DNA from: Schistocerca nitens
Lineage: Eukaryota; Arthropoda; Insecta; Orthoptera; Acrididae
Direction: 5' to 3'
DNA length: 64,000 nucleotides
NCBI RefSeq assembly: GCF_023898315.1
Contig: NC_064616.1
Span: 292,543,205 to 292,607,204, forward strand
Within the stretch, counting starts at the first letter, position 1; every line of letters begins with the position of its first letter. The notes below the pieces were generated by a model. It was not told the origin of the DNA. It saw only the letters and a list, made by a program, of their open reading frames with translations, and did no database searches. This document shows, piece by piece, positions 20,362 to 31,975 of the stretch. Made by a program: the position numbers and the translations under genes.

Positions 20362-22980
20362 TTAAAAGTGACTATACGTTAAGCCCAATTGATGGGAGGA
20401 AAGAGAGCTAAGAACAAGGACTTCCTTTTGGGGGAAACATCCACAAAATACACTGTAGAGACAGCAGAGGTCCCAAACTAAATTAAATATCCTTCGCCAT
20501 ACTGCTACAATGGATAAAAAGTAAAATGTAGTCAACAGCCCATGTGCCACTCGCTAAAACGGCCGATAACTCAGATGGCAAACATACACTAGAACATATG
20601 TGGTTAAACAAGGGGAATTCGGTCAGGAAACGCAGAACCATCAAAGGTCGACAGTAATGAACACAGTGGTGGGGGATCACCACCTTAGAAATGATTATGG
20701 CTAAAAAGACAGTGCCCAATAGGCAACCTAACTAAAATGATCTCCTCTCGGTAAGAGAAGGTTGGCCAAGCTACTGTGAGAGGTTTAATTCCCTGGAGCT
20801 TGTTCTCATGAAAACAAGACCAGTGCTGATGCCAAAGTGACACTACATGCCGACAGACGGCAAAAATGAGCTCATCAAAAGGAAAGGAAGAGCCAGCAAG
20901 CTGAGGTAGAAGGACTGCAGCTCTTGGCAACAACATCGGCAGCCTCGTTTCCTGTCAGACTGGCATGACCAGGAACCCACATAAACATCACAGCGGCTCC
21001 CTCAAGAGCAAGAAAGTGAAGGCTTTTTTTGGACCCGTTGCACTAAGGGATGGACTGTGTATGACATACAGAGGCTCTGAATAGCACTGAGACAATCTGT
21101 GTATGTTGTTGTTGTCTTTAGTCTGAAGACTAGTTTACTCTATCCATGTTACTCAATCCGTGTGAGCCTCTTCATCTCCGAATAACTACTGCAACCTACA
21201 TCTTTCTGAATCTGCTGACTGGATTCATCTCTGTCTCCCTCTACAATTTTTACCCCCAACACTTCCCTCAAATACTAAATTGGTGATCCCTTGATGTCTC
21301 AGAATGCGGCCTGTCAGCCAAGCCCTTCTTTTGGCCAAGTTGTGCCACAAATTTCTTGTCTTCCTATACTATTCAGTATTTCCTCATTAATTACATGATC
21401 GGCCCATCTAATCTTCAGTGTTTTTCTGTAGCACCACTTTTTCAAAGCTATTTTCTTCTTATCTAAATTGTTTATTGTCCACGTTTTATTTCTATATATG
21501 GCTACACTATAGACAAATACCTTCAGAAATGACTCCCTAAAGCTTAAATATATATTCAATGTTAGCAGATTTCTCTTCTTCAGAAATGCTTTTCTTGTCA
21601 GTGCCAGTCTATTTTATATCCTCTCTACTTGTTCCCATGAAAAGAAGACCAGTTATTTTGCTTCCTAAATAGCAAAACTCATCTACTAGTCTTAAGTGTC
21701 TTGTGTCCTAATCTGATTCCCTTAGTATCACCTGATTTATTCTGACTACATTCCATTACCTTTGTTTTGCTTTTGTTGATGTTCATCTTGTATCTCCTTT
21801 CAAAACACTGTCCATTCTGTTCAACTGCTCTCCCAAGTCTTTTGCTGCCTCTGACAGAATTACAACGTCATCAGAAAACCTCAAAGTTTTTATTTCTTTT
21901 ACCTGAACTAATTCCTACTCCAAATTTTTCTTTGGTTTTCTTTACTGCTTGTTCAATGTGCAGATTAAATAACATCAGGTATAGGCTACAACCCCGTCTC
22001 ACTCTTCTCACCACTGCTTCCCTTTCATACCCCTTGACTCTTAACTGCCATCTGGTTTCTGTAAAAATTGTAAATAGCCTTTTGCTTCCTGTATTTTACC
22101 CCTGCTACCTGCAGAATTTCAAATAGAGTGTTCCAGTCAACACTGAAAATCTTTTCTAAGTCTACAAAAGCTATAAACGTAGGTTTGCCTTTAATCAACC
22201 TCATGTGTTCTTTGATTTATCTGAAATCCCACCTGATCTTCCCTGAGGTCAGCTTCTACCAGTTTTTCCATTCTTCTGTAATGAATTTGTGTAAGCGTCT
22301 TGCAACCATGACTTATTAAACTGGTAGTTTGGTAATTTTCATACATGTCAACAACTGCTTTCTTTGGAATTGGAATCACCACATTCTTTTTGAAGTCTGA
22401 GGGTATTTTGCCTGTCTCATACATCTTGCATGCCAGATGTAAAAGTTTAGTCACGGCTGGGTCCCCAATGCTATCAATAGTTCTGACGGAGGGTCATCTA
22501 CACCCAGGGCCTTACTTCAACTTAGATCTTTCAGAGCTTTGTTAAAACTCTTACTGCAGTATCGTATCTTCCATCTCCAGCCATGTCCACTTCCCTTTCT
22601 ATAATACTGATTTCAATTTCATCTCCCTCTCTATACTCCTGCCTTTCGGGCTTCCCTTCTTTGCTTGGGACTAGTTTATCAGTCCTACAATGGTAAACCA
22701 ATCGGAGCATATGACAATTAAAATAATCTGTGTCACTAGATGCACTGTGTGGCCTGATACAGCGTGAAGATATCTACTGTAAATATTGACCAGTGTTCTG
22801 GAAACTGATACTGAAAATGGTCAGTGGCAATGACAAAGGCACACCGGATAAAGGTCAGTCTTAGAGCCATCAGCGTACACAAAGGTGCTATTGCTAATTT
22901 GTGTACGTAGGTGGAGCAACTTACAGCGATTGAATCAGGAGTAGTTTCCTTAGGAAGCAAATAAAGTCAAAGACGAACAT
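20362..22980 (-). pseudogene. Element D RNase H region, interrupted by E
   Basis: 20936-20685 carries VRLPIGHCLFSHNHF and 20719-20483 the degraded zinc-motif end, matching B's 12353-12051. 22960-22736 is the start of the RNase H domain (degraded around THVHK/LMALRLTF, with FTVDIFTLYQATQCI for the AEL helix). Element E sits between them (21103-22724). Confidence 0.7.
21103..22724 (-). mobile_element. 5'-truncated non-LTR retrotransposon E, nested in D
   Basis: Flanked by a 9-bp duplication, aatctgtgt (21094-21102 and 22725-22733); joining the flanks restores D. On the minus strand it begins inside RT: 22454-22191 reads HLACKMYETGKIPSDFKKN then VVIPIPKKAV; near 21875-21849 FSDDVVILSEAAKD is the catalytic box (FSDD for YADD); 21559-21314 holds the C-terminal KIRWADHVINEEILNSIG. 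The 3' end is a short acaacaacaac tail, not poly(A), as in RTE-type elements. No RNase H. Frames are broken. The plus-strand fragment at 2335-2930 is the same family. Confidence 0.88.
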
Positions 22981-23249
22981 GGGTGTGAATCTTTCACAAG
23001 CTCGGCTTCGCGCAAAGCCAAGGTTGAGAAGGTTCACACCCATTGTGAATGTGGTAGGTACCATGAAGTTAAGCTGCTGGAGCAATAGCCAAAAGTGAAC
23101 TCTGAGAGGTAACAGAGGAGGGCACACCCCATACTGGTGGTAAAGGGAGTCATCAAAAAAGGAGGCATAGGATGGGTGGCCAGGCATCGCAGACAAACAG
23201 CATGCATCTGGAGCAATAGCTAAAAGCGAACTCCGGGGAGAAGGACACC

Positions 23250-24480
23250 ATGCCCATACAATGGCGATAGTTTGGCAGCTTGTGCATAGAGGCTCAACAG
23301 GGCTAGTGTAAAAGGCGCCAGTGACCGAATGGATTCCATGATGCTGGATCGTATTAAGATGGCAGATGGATGGACATGAGATGAATTAACGAAACACCCA
23401 CAGCCTAGTTTCGAACGGACGTGGGATCAGTACAAACAGAGGACGGTGGTCTACCTGCTCCCCAGGAAGTACTGCTTAGGACACATGCGACACTGATGGA
23501 CCTGGTATAGTGGGTAGCCAGGTAAGACACATGGGAGGACCAAGAAAATTTTTTACCAAGCATGAGCCCCAGAAATTTCAGTTTCAGTGAATGGAAGAGC
23601 AACATGCCCAAAATTTAAAGAAGGTGGAAGAAGTCCACTGCGCCACCAGAAATTCAAACAAACAGTTTTGTCAGTGGAAAAGTGAATGCCATTGTTGATG
23701 CTCCATGTATAAAGATGATCGAGACATCGCTGCCTCACAAGGAGGCATGTTCATGGAGAACTACAACAGATCACCAAGTTGTCAAAGAAAAGGGAGCGGT
23801 AGCTGCCCAGTGAGAGATACTTCCATAATAGGGTTGATGGCTATAGCAAAGAGAACACGGAGGTGAAGCCTCGAGACACACTGTTCTCCTGCATGAAGGT
23901 GTCCAACAAGGTCGAATCTGCAAGTACCTTGAAACTTTGGTCTTTTAAAAATTCCTGAAGGAAATGGGGCAGGTGGCCTCGGAAGCCCCACGTGTATAGA
24001 GTGGGGAGGATACCAGTACTTCAGCAAGTGCCGTAAGCTTTCTCTAAATCAAAAAACATGGCCACAGTCTGGTATTTCCACAGAAAACCATTCATTACAT
24101 GGGTTGACACAGTGACGAGATGGTCAATTGCAGAATGGTGTGCTCAAAATCCAAAATGTGCAATGTATAGTAGATTGCAAGATTCAAGCCACCTTACCAG
24201 CAGGCCATGAATTATACATTCCATAACCCTGCTAACACAGTTGGTGAGAGAAATGGGGCGGTAGTTAGAATGAAGGCTTTTGTCCTTACCCGACTTAGGT
24301 ATGGGTACAACAATGGCTTCACGCCAGGTTCAGGGAAACATGCCATCAGCCCAAATGCAATCATACGTATGAAGCATGACTTAGCTCCTCACAGTAAAGG
24401 CAGCATTGTAGCAGTCACGATTCTGAGAGGAGAAGGCTATCATCTGAGCCTTCTGCACTCATCTACAAGGGAGTAAGGTG
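23250..24480 (-). pseudogene. Element D reverse transcriptase, decayed
   Basis: Read on the minus strand from 24480 down, the sequence follows B's RT: the pieces 24027-23782 (FAIAINPIMEVSLTG, following motif B), 23738-23553 (LDHLYTWSINNGIHFSTDKT then VCLNFWWRSGLLPPSL) and 23611-23405 (KLKFLGLMLGKKFSWSSHVS) are in three frames. The catalytic VDD box is lost near 23790. A local duplication around 23060-23230 repeats a short part of the thumb (ctggagcaatagc at 23076 and 23208). Confidence 0.75.
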
Positions 24481-24499
24481 GGGTGATGGGCAGAGTTCT

Positions 24500-25650
24500 A
24501 AATCTCCACAAAGTAGCGACCTAAGGTGTTAGAGATAGCAACAGGGTCCACAATGACATCACCTGCTATAATTGAGTGGAAATTGGGGGCTGGACCTCGG
24601 TCCCAGAGAGCCAACAGAGGTTGCCTCACATGACAGAAGAGGGATTGAAATTGTAAAAAACCCTAGTAAATGAAATTTAGCTAGCTTGTTTGCTATCCCA
24701 AAGAATGAGATGACACTGCGCATGCATCTGTTATAATAAATACAGTTTTCCACCGTAGGATGACGGTGAAAATATGGGGAGCCCATCTCCACACGTGAAT
24801 CGCGTCATAGCATACCTCAGTCCACGAAGGGACTGCGACACGGTGCGGTAAAGACAAAATGTGAGGTACGGAACGTACTGCAGCAGTAAGGATAACGTTT
24901 GTAAGGTACTCAACCTGGTCATCACAACTAGCAAAATGTTGTTTGTCAAAGGTTGTCGAGTATAGCCTTCAGGTGGCCTTAGGAAGCTGCCAGTTGGGTT
25001 TACATGTATGTGGGGTAGGCGTCAGCAACCGCATAGCACACAGGAAATGGTTACTTGAGAACGTGTCAGACAGAACGGAGCACTCGAGGTGACAGGCAAG
25101 CTAGCCAGTGCAGAATGAGAGGTCCAAGTGGGAATAGGTGTTCGAGGAGTCTGAAAGGGACGTGGCTACTCCAGTGTTATGACAAATAAGGTTGAGTTGA
25201 TGGAGGTCAGCCAAGAGGACACCTCTCAGACAGGTTATGGAAGAGCCCCAAAAGAGGATTGATGTGCATTAAAGTCACTGAACAGCAAAAAAGGGATGGA
25301 GACTCTACCAATAAGCTGGAGGAAGCCTGCCCTGGTGACACCAAATGATGGAGGGATATAGGCATCACAAAGAGGAGAGGTGAAGCAAGGAACGATTAGG
25401 CAGACTGCAAGAGCTTGCAGCCCAAGGTTCAGTGAAATGGTTTGGCTATGATCATCATCCTGGATGAGCAGCAAGACCCCCCCCCCCCCCTCCATGAGAT
25501 GGAATGCCAAGCAGACCATAATGAAATGCAAACACGAGGATGCGATTTTGTTTCTCGGAGGCAGAAAACACGCAGACACTAAGATTCCAAGAGCAGCTGT
25601 AATTCCTCCTTTTTGGATTTAATGCCACGAACATTCCATTGGAGAGTCAT
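24500..25650 (-). pseudogene. Element D linker and endonuclease, decayed
   Basis: The minus strand matches B's linker and endonuclease by order. The ORF2 start lies near 25650, where the complement reads atgactctccaatggaatgt (B: MSIIHWN). 25579-25235 includes LIGRVSIPFLLFSDFNAHQS then SFGALP, the endonuclease GDFNAHH motif with G to S. 24949-24559 keeps remnants of the linker. A C run at 25480-25491 adds a frameshift. Confidence 0.7.
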
Positions 25651-26401
25651 AACGGGGAAAGTGGAGGAGGGAACAAATGACAAATGAAGGGTTGTCACCT
25701 CAGCAGTCACCTTTGAAGACTTACTGCTAAAGGGTGCAGAGGCTGAAGGATCCTGTTCCCTGAGATCTACAGACTCACTGGCATTCTCTCTGGGTCAGCC
25801 TGTGGATTCCAGGGTAGAAAAATGGTAGGCAGTGCACACCAGCAAAATGGAGGTTGGCCAGTTGAGGGTACCACATGGCGATGCCGTTTTAGAGGATCTT
25901 CGAGTCATGGCAGATGAAGATAGAGATGTTTGTTGGTTGGTTGATTGATTGGGGTTGAAGGGACCAAAGAGCAAGGTCACCAGTCCCTTGTTTCAAAGGT
26001 GGTCCATTCGGACAGATTTACATCTCAGAAGAGTCATAACGATAAAAGGTAAAAGGCTAAAAAATGTAAAAGTGCAGTCATGTTGTCAACGGTGAAAACA
26101 AAAGGAGGGAAGTCAACAAGTAGGCAACCCCAAGGCTATGCTAGAGGCAGAAAATATGACACCTCTGATGCAGTACAGGCAAGACCACCTGCTATTCAAA
26201 AGCATTCAACTGCTAGAATGTAAAAGTGTGTATGGTAAAAGCAGACTAACCAAATCTAAAAAGCGATAAAAATAGAGTAAAGGGGAGAGAAAAGAGGATC
26301 TTGGCCAGGGAGAGGAGTCAGGAATCTCCAAACACAGCTTACAATGGGAGACACCCCAACCCTCACCACCCTGCCCCTACTCCAGAGGGAGATTACAAAC
26401 C

Positions 26402-27306
26402 TTAGAACTGAAAATAAAAACCACTTTCACAAAGGAAACAGAGAACCAGTTCAACCATCTGGGAATCGTCTGCCAATATTAAAGGTAAAGTGCGGGGAAG
26501 TCTGTACGTAGTACGCAGAGCCAAAAGAAGGGGACATTGCACCAAAATGTGGGCTACTGACTCAAAGGCTCCACAACCACAAAGTTGAGGTGGCTCATTA
26601 CGCAAAAGAAAACCATGGGTCAGCCTGGTATGGCCAATGCAGAGATAACACAGGATGGTCAAGTCCCTTTGGGAGAGGCGGAAGGAAGAACGCCATGGAA
26701 CAGGTGTCACCTTAAGCGCTTGAAGTTTATGAGACAGGGAGGTAGCCTCCCAAGAGTTGGCCCATGATTGTGCGAAGTGTGATTTGATATGAAGCCGTAA
26801 ATCTGCCACAGGAGGGGTTACAGAGAATGGGCGAGGGTTAAGTGTCTGCTCCCCCAGCCTAACTATTAGCAAGCTCATTACCTGGGATACCCACATGGCC
26901 AGGGACCCAAAGAAACTCAATGGAACAAGCAGCATGGTGAAGATAAGCGAGACGGTCATGGATGGCCGAGACCAAGGGATGTTGGAAAAAAACACCAGTC
27001 AGTAGCTTGAAGGCCACTCATTGAGTCCGTACATAACAAAACGCAGTTGTGTTGGGACTGTTAAATAAAGGTAAGGGCCCAGGAAATTGCCATCAATTTT
27101 GCAGTAAATACCCCACATGCAGTTGGCAGGACATGATTTTCCATGCCAACAGAGGACGTGAAGGCATATCCCAAATGATCAGCAGACTTAGAGCCATCGG
27201 TGTAAAAAAAACAACAGCATCCCAAAACTCCCATAAAATTTGGCAGAAAAAAACAATGGAACACCATCGGGGAAACGGAATCTTTCGGACCCCGGTGAAG
27301 ATCCAT
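26402..27306 (-). pseudogene. Element C RNase H and terminal zinc motif
   Basis: 27306-27061 reads FYTDGSKSADHLGYAFTSSV then CGVFTAKLMAISWAL (AKL for the usual AEL, which loses the catalytic Glu). 26995-26402 carries SLIVRLGEQTL, the end of the fold, then LCIGHTRLTHGFLLRNEPPQ and CGCGAFESVAHILVQCPLL, the terminal CCHC motif. The 3' UTR follows (26401-25930). A frameshift separates the two pieces. Confidence 0.8.
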
Positions 27307-27441
27307 CTGAATCCAGGGATGAGGAACTAACCGGAGGGTGGGGGGAGGGAACGCGGCGGACAGGACAAAGAAGGAAGCTGAAAATCGCAGCGAAGGGACG
27401 CAAGTCAGAGCCCAACCGGTGAACTTGCCTGAGGGCGGGAA

Positions 27442-29119
27442 TCAAGTGGGTGACGTCCTCGGTCTGGGAACAGGATAGAATAGGAAGGATGAGTGGGAGA
27501 GGAATGGACAGTGATTGCATAAGAAACCAGAAGCTGGGACCGCCGAACAGAATGATGGGGTGGGGATCCCAGCTTCATCTAAGAGACTATCAACAGGGCC
27601 AGTAGGGAAGACACCAGTGGCCAAACGGATACCACAATGGTGGACCAGATCCAGGAGGCGCAGTGTGGAAGGAGCAGCTGAACCATAAACTTGACAACCA
27701 TAGTCCAAGCGAGACAGCACTACAGCCCGATAAATGCAGAGAAGAGTGGAACGATCAACACCCCAAGAGGTGTTGGCGAGAAAGCGAAGGACATCGAGTT
27801 TACAGAAACATCCTATCTTCAGAAGCCTGATATGAAGCAGCCAAGTGAGCTTGTTGTCGAATAGAAGACCCAGGAAATGAAACTGTGGGACCACAGCTAA
27901 TCATCGTGTATCGAGGTAGAGCTCCGGATTGGGATGGACCGTAGTACTGTGACAGAAGTGGACCACCCATGATTTTAAAGGAGAGAATTGAAACCCATGT
28001 GAGGGTCCATGCAGAGGCACGCTGTATAGCAGCACCCTGGAGATGCCGCTCTACAGAGGCCATCGAAGAGGAACTAACCCAAATGCAGAAATCATCCATA
28101 TACAGAGCATGGGTGACCAAAGGACCGACAGAGGCCACAAGTCCATCTATAGCAATGTGGAAAAGAAGTACACTCAATATGGAACCCTGTGGGATGCCAT
28201 TCTACTGGGTCCACGGAGAACTAAAAACAGTACCAACACTAACTCTGAACGACCGAGGGAACAGGAACTGGCAGATAGAAGTCAGGAGTGGGCCCTGAAG
28301 ACCCCACTCATGAAGTGTAAGAAAGAGATGATGGCACCAAGCCATATCATAGGCCTTGCGAATGTCACAATATTCTGCAACCAAATGGCGACGCTGGGAA
28401 AAAGCCTGCTGAACCGTGGATTCCAATCGAAGTAAATGATCAATCTGAGACCGTCCCCTCTCAAAGCCACACTGATAAGGGGACAATAGATCCCGAGATT
28501 CGAGGACACAATTGAGCCAACGGGTTACCATCTGTTCAACTAACTTGCAAACAACGCTTGTCAGACTAATTGGCCAATAGCTTTCGACAAACGGGGTTCT
28601 TACTAGGCTTAAGAACGGGCACCACGATGCTATCCCTCCATTGAGAAGGGAAGTCACCTTGGATCCAAATACGGTTAAGCACCCGGAGAAGATGTCGTCG
28701 TCATCGAGCAATCTGTTATGAATGGAGTCTGGACCAGGGGCCGTATCATGAGAAGAAGAAAGTGCAGAAAGAAGTTCCCATTCAGTAAAAGGTTTGTTGT
28801 AACATTCTGACTGACAAATGGTAAACCTACGGCGGAAGCATCGGCCCGCTGTTTCTGGTGAAGGAAAGCAGGCGGATAGGAGGTTGATGCTGATGCTGTT
28901 GCAAAATGGGTCGCAAGAGGTTCCGTAAGAATCAACAGGTCCGTGCAAAGGCCATCTGGGAGGGCAAGGCCCGAGAGGGTAGACTGCCGATGGCAACCTT
29001 GGAGAGAGCAAAGTGTAGCCCATACCTGTGCCATAGGGACAGTAGAACTGAGGGAAGAAACAAAGCGTTCCCAATGCACCCGTTTGCTCCGTTTGATTAA
29101 GTAATGGCCTTTGGTGCAA
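27442..29119 (-). pseudogene. Element C reverse transcriptase, decayed
   Basis: The 305-codon frame 29119-28202 covers the N-terminal RT: PFTEWELLSALSSSHDTAPG then PDSIHNRLL, YWPISLTSVVCKLVEQMV, LLSPYQCGFERGRSQIDHLL, and the motif A equivalent EYCDIRKAYDMAW (Asp kept). 28177-27800 in another frame holds SVLLFHIAIDGLVAS and ALYMDDFCIWVSS (motif C, YMDD). 27894-27442 is the thumb, FLGLLFDNKLTWLLHIRLL. Frame breaks at about 28200 and 27850. Confidence 0.85.
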
Positions 29120-29877
29120 AGGCGTTTAGAGGTAATAAGATTGGCAGCAGATGGGTGCCTCTTAAGCTGTTGCAAAGCTTGACGGCAATCATGGATGGCA
29201 ATGGCCGTACTCCACCATGGGACTTGCCAGCAGCGAAATGGTCCAGATGAGCATGGGACGGCAAGGGTAGCAGTGCGAACAATCACATCAAACACATCAT
29301 GTAGGACGTTATCAATACAACCCAACAAAGAGGGAGAAAAAACGACCTGTGCAGTATATAGAGGCCATTCGGCATGTTGGAAAGACCAACAAGGTAACCT
29401 GCCCATCAGGGAGCGAGAGAATCAATGGAAAGTGGTCACTATCAAAGGTTGTCGTGTGGCGACCAGTGTAATGAAGGGAGGGAGAAGAAAGACAAAGATC
29501 AATGGCAGAAAAGGAACCATGACTAGCACTGAAATGGGTAGGTAAGAAGGCACAAGTCATGGTCTGCAAGAAACAGGTCTATGAGAACACCCCGACTAGA
29601 TGGAAATCCACTGCCCCACAAGGGATGATGAGCATTAAAATCCCCGAGAAGGAGGAAGCTGCTGAAGAAGGGCAGTTAAGACAGCAGGTGTGAGAGTCCT
29701 GCCAGGGGGGAGATAAAGATTGCGAACTGTGACCCCGTAGTCCAGGTGGACCCTAACAGCAACCGCTTCCAGAACCACACAAGCTGCAGAGTAAAATGAA
29801 ATAAGGGATTTCAACTCCGGAAGGTGATGGTAATATCCATTACAATTCCAATAGATACCCACAGAACGATGATTCAA
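28675..29877 (-). pseudogene. Element C linker and endonuclease, decayed
   Basis: The 243-codon frame 29406-28675 is the endonuclease-to-RT linker, with WQVPWWSTAIAIHDCRQAL and KGHYLIKRSKRVHWERFV. Upstream, 29569-29312 holds the end of the endonuclease (SASHGSFSAIDLCLSSPSLH, DSDHFPLILSL; SDH motif) and 29877-29635 its start (VGIYWNCNGYYHHLPELKSL, related to WNCNG motifs). Frameshifts lie between them. Confidence 0.8.
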
Positions 29878-29942
29878 ATGGGGGGGGGGGGGGGGATCAG
29901 ACAGGCTAAAGCCAGCCAGTCATGCCACTGGGTCACCATCCG

Positions 29943-31250
29943 TCACCGACAAGGAGGGGAGGCGACATCTATCAACAGCAGGTCGGAGTCAGGTTGCAAA
30001 GGTGGGGACGGGACCCCTGGCGACACCAGAGGCTCCTTGTCCTGAGACTTATGCTTCTTCTTCTTCTTCTTCTTTTCTGTTTGAGATCGAAGATGGCTGT
30101 GCTGCAAAAAGGAGCCAGCTGCAGCAAGATCTGGAACAAGAAGAGAGGGGGCGACCTGGGGGCCCACAGACCGTGGTTCTTGTGGTTGTTGCATGGCAGC
30201 AGACCTTTTGCCTGGAAGGTGCTGGGAAGGGGGGGGGGGGGGGGTCCCGGGAGGGGCACCCTTGACCGGCAGACGCCGAAGAAGTGGGACACTTCTCCAG
30301 CAGGGGAGGGGGAGCGGCACACGGAGGGGAGGGGTGGAGAGGGGTTTGGGACTAGGGGGAGGAAGGGGTGAAGATGTAACTAAAGCATAGCTAGACGTCA
30401 TTGACACAGGATGAGGACGTGCATACTTCTTACGAGCCTCAGTGTAGATTAGATGATCAAGGGACTTTTACTCCTGTGTCTTCTTTTCCTACTTATAAGC
30501 CGGGCAATCCGATGAAAGTGGAGAATGACTGCCATGACAATTAACAGACACAGGAGGGGGAACACAGGAACTCTCCTCATGGAGTGGACGTCCACAGTCA
30601 CCACAGAGAGGGGTCTGCGAGCAGTGAGGAGATGTGTCCAAAACGCAAGCACTTAAAACATCTCATAGGTGGTGGGATATACGACTTCACATCACATCGA
30701 TAAACCGTTATCTTGACGTTCTCAGGGAGGGTATCCCCTTCAAGAGCCAAGATAAAGGCACCAGTATCAATGTGATAGTCCTACAGGCCATTCTGAACAT
30801 GCCAACAAAGTGAACACCCCGCCGTCCTAGCTTGTCCCCAAGTTCCTCATCAGTTTGGAGGATGAGGTTCCTGTGAAATATTACACCTTGAACCATATTC
30901 AAAGACTGGTGGGGGTAATGGTCACAGGAATTGTGCCAAGATGGTCACAGGCACAAAGTGCCACAGACTGGGCAGCCGAAGCAGTTTTGATCAATGAAGG
31001 ACCCGACCACATCTTGTTCAGGGAGTCCACTTCACCAAACTAGTCTTCAATGTGTTCCACAAAAAAATAAAGGTTTGGTATTGGTGAAAGTATCCCCATC
31101 AGTCCTGGTGCAAACCAGATAGAGGGGAAAAGGTTTTGCCCCTAAGCTGACAAGCCTGACCCTCCTCCCAGGGGGTAGCCATGGAAGGGAAGGCCGAAGG
31201 GGAAGGAGAAGCAGCACTGAAAGAATCATTTCAATTTAGAAACGGCCATA
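29943..31250 (-). pseudogene. Element C ORF1 (gag-like), decayed
   Basis: Matches A's ORF1 at 18863-20026 in order. 30652-30449 carries the knuckle region in a damaged form (MLAFWTHLLTARRPLSVVTV, with lost cysteines), and 30407-29943 the Ser/Pro-rich C-terminus. Upstream 31250-30660 aligns with A's N-terminal part (A start 20026). Simple-sequence runs (TTC at 30055-30075, G at 29879-29896 and 30229-30246) add frame errors. Confidence 0.7.
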
Positions 31251-31970
31251 GAAGAATGGCCAGAGTTCTGGACCCATATGCATTTCATTTGCATAGCATT
31301 TGCCCTGATACCACTCACTCTATCAGAGTCTCTCCACAGGCACCACCCAGCCACAGCAAAGGTCGTCTGGCACGGCGGCCATTGCCGGGAGTTCTGACGC
31401 TCCAAAATGACAAGCAACCACTCCTAGGATTACATGAGGTGGTCACGGCTCAAGTATCAAGTGTGATCCCCGTGTTTCCAGGGGGCTCAACCAAAAGGGT
31501 ACATACCACATAGCGACTCCACCACACGGGCTGGCTATGTACCCTACCATCAGACAATGACGTGAAGGAAAAGATGGAAGGACTAGGAGGGCACACGCTG
31601 GAGACGCTAGGTAAGGTGCTCTTCCCCAAATGACTCACACTACAGAATAGAAATTTAGTAAACGAGGTCAAACCCCAGAGGGGGACCAAAGAATGCCAAA
31701 AGGATGAGGTAATTAGTCAACAAAACCAACTCGCAAAGCCAACATAACCAGGAGGATAGCAGGGCCAACATAAACTAGGACACCGAAAGAGGGAGAGGAG
31801 AGGGTGGAGAGGAAGGAGCAAGGAGGGGAAGGGAAAGGAAATGAAACAAAACACAGCCCAGGAAAGGAAGGAAGGCTGCAATAGCTCAGGGCCCCATACT
31901 CACTACGCATGTATTCATGAAGGGACCGTGAGCCCCCTGGGGGAGGGGGGGGAGGGGGGGGGGAAAGGGG
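31251..31970 (-). other. Element C 5' UTR
   Basis: Purine-rich sequence matching A at 20027-20276 and 34456-34784. It ends in an expanded G/A tract at 31930-31970. Confidence 0.7.
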
Positions 31971-31975
31971 GATGT

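Larger units (their letters stand above)
25930..31970 (-). mobile_element. Full-length non-LTR retrotransposon C, nested in D
   Basis: C is about 6.04 kb and is a sister copy of A. Its 3' end starts with ttggttggttgattgattgg (near 25934) and its 5' end is gtgagccccctgggggagg plus an expanded G-rich run (31929-31970). The candidate target duplication is only gatgt (25925-25929 and 31971-31975), extendable with mismatches. D's ORF1 resumes after it in the expected place. Layout: 3' UTR 25930-26401, RNase H 26402-27306, RT 27442-29119, linker and endonuclease 28675-29877, ORF1 29943 to about 31250, 5' UTR to 31970. Many frameshifts, but fewer than A. Confidence 0.85.

Noticed and set aside
9778-31250. 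Several long minus-strand frames as host genes
   Set aside because: They fall into ORF1, endonuclease, RT and RNase H order in LINE copies, with frame breaks and sister copies in the same window.
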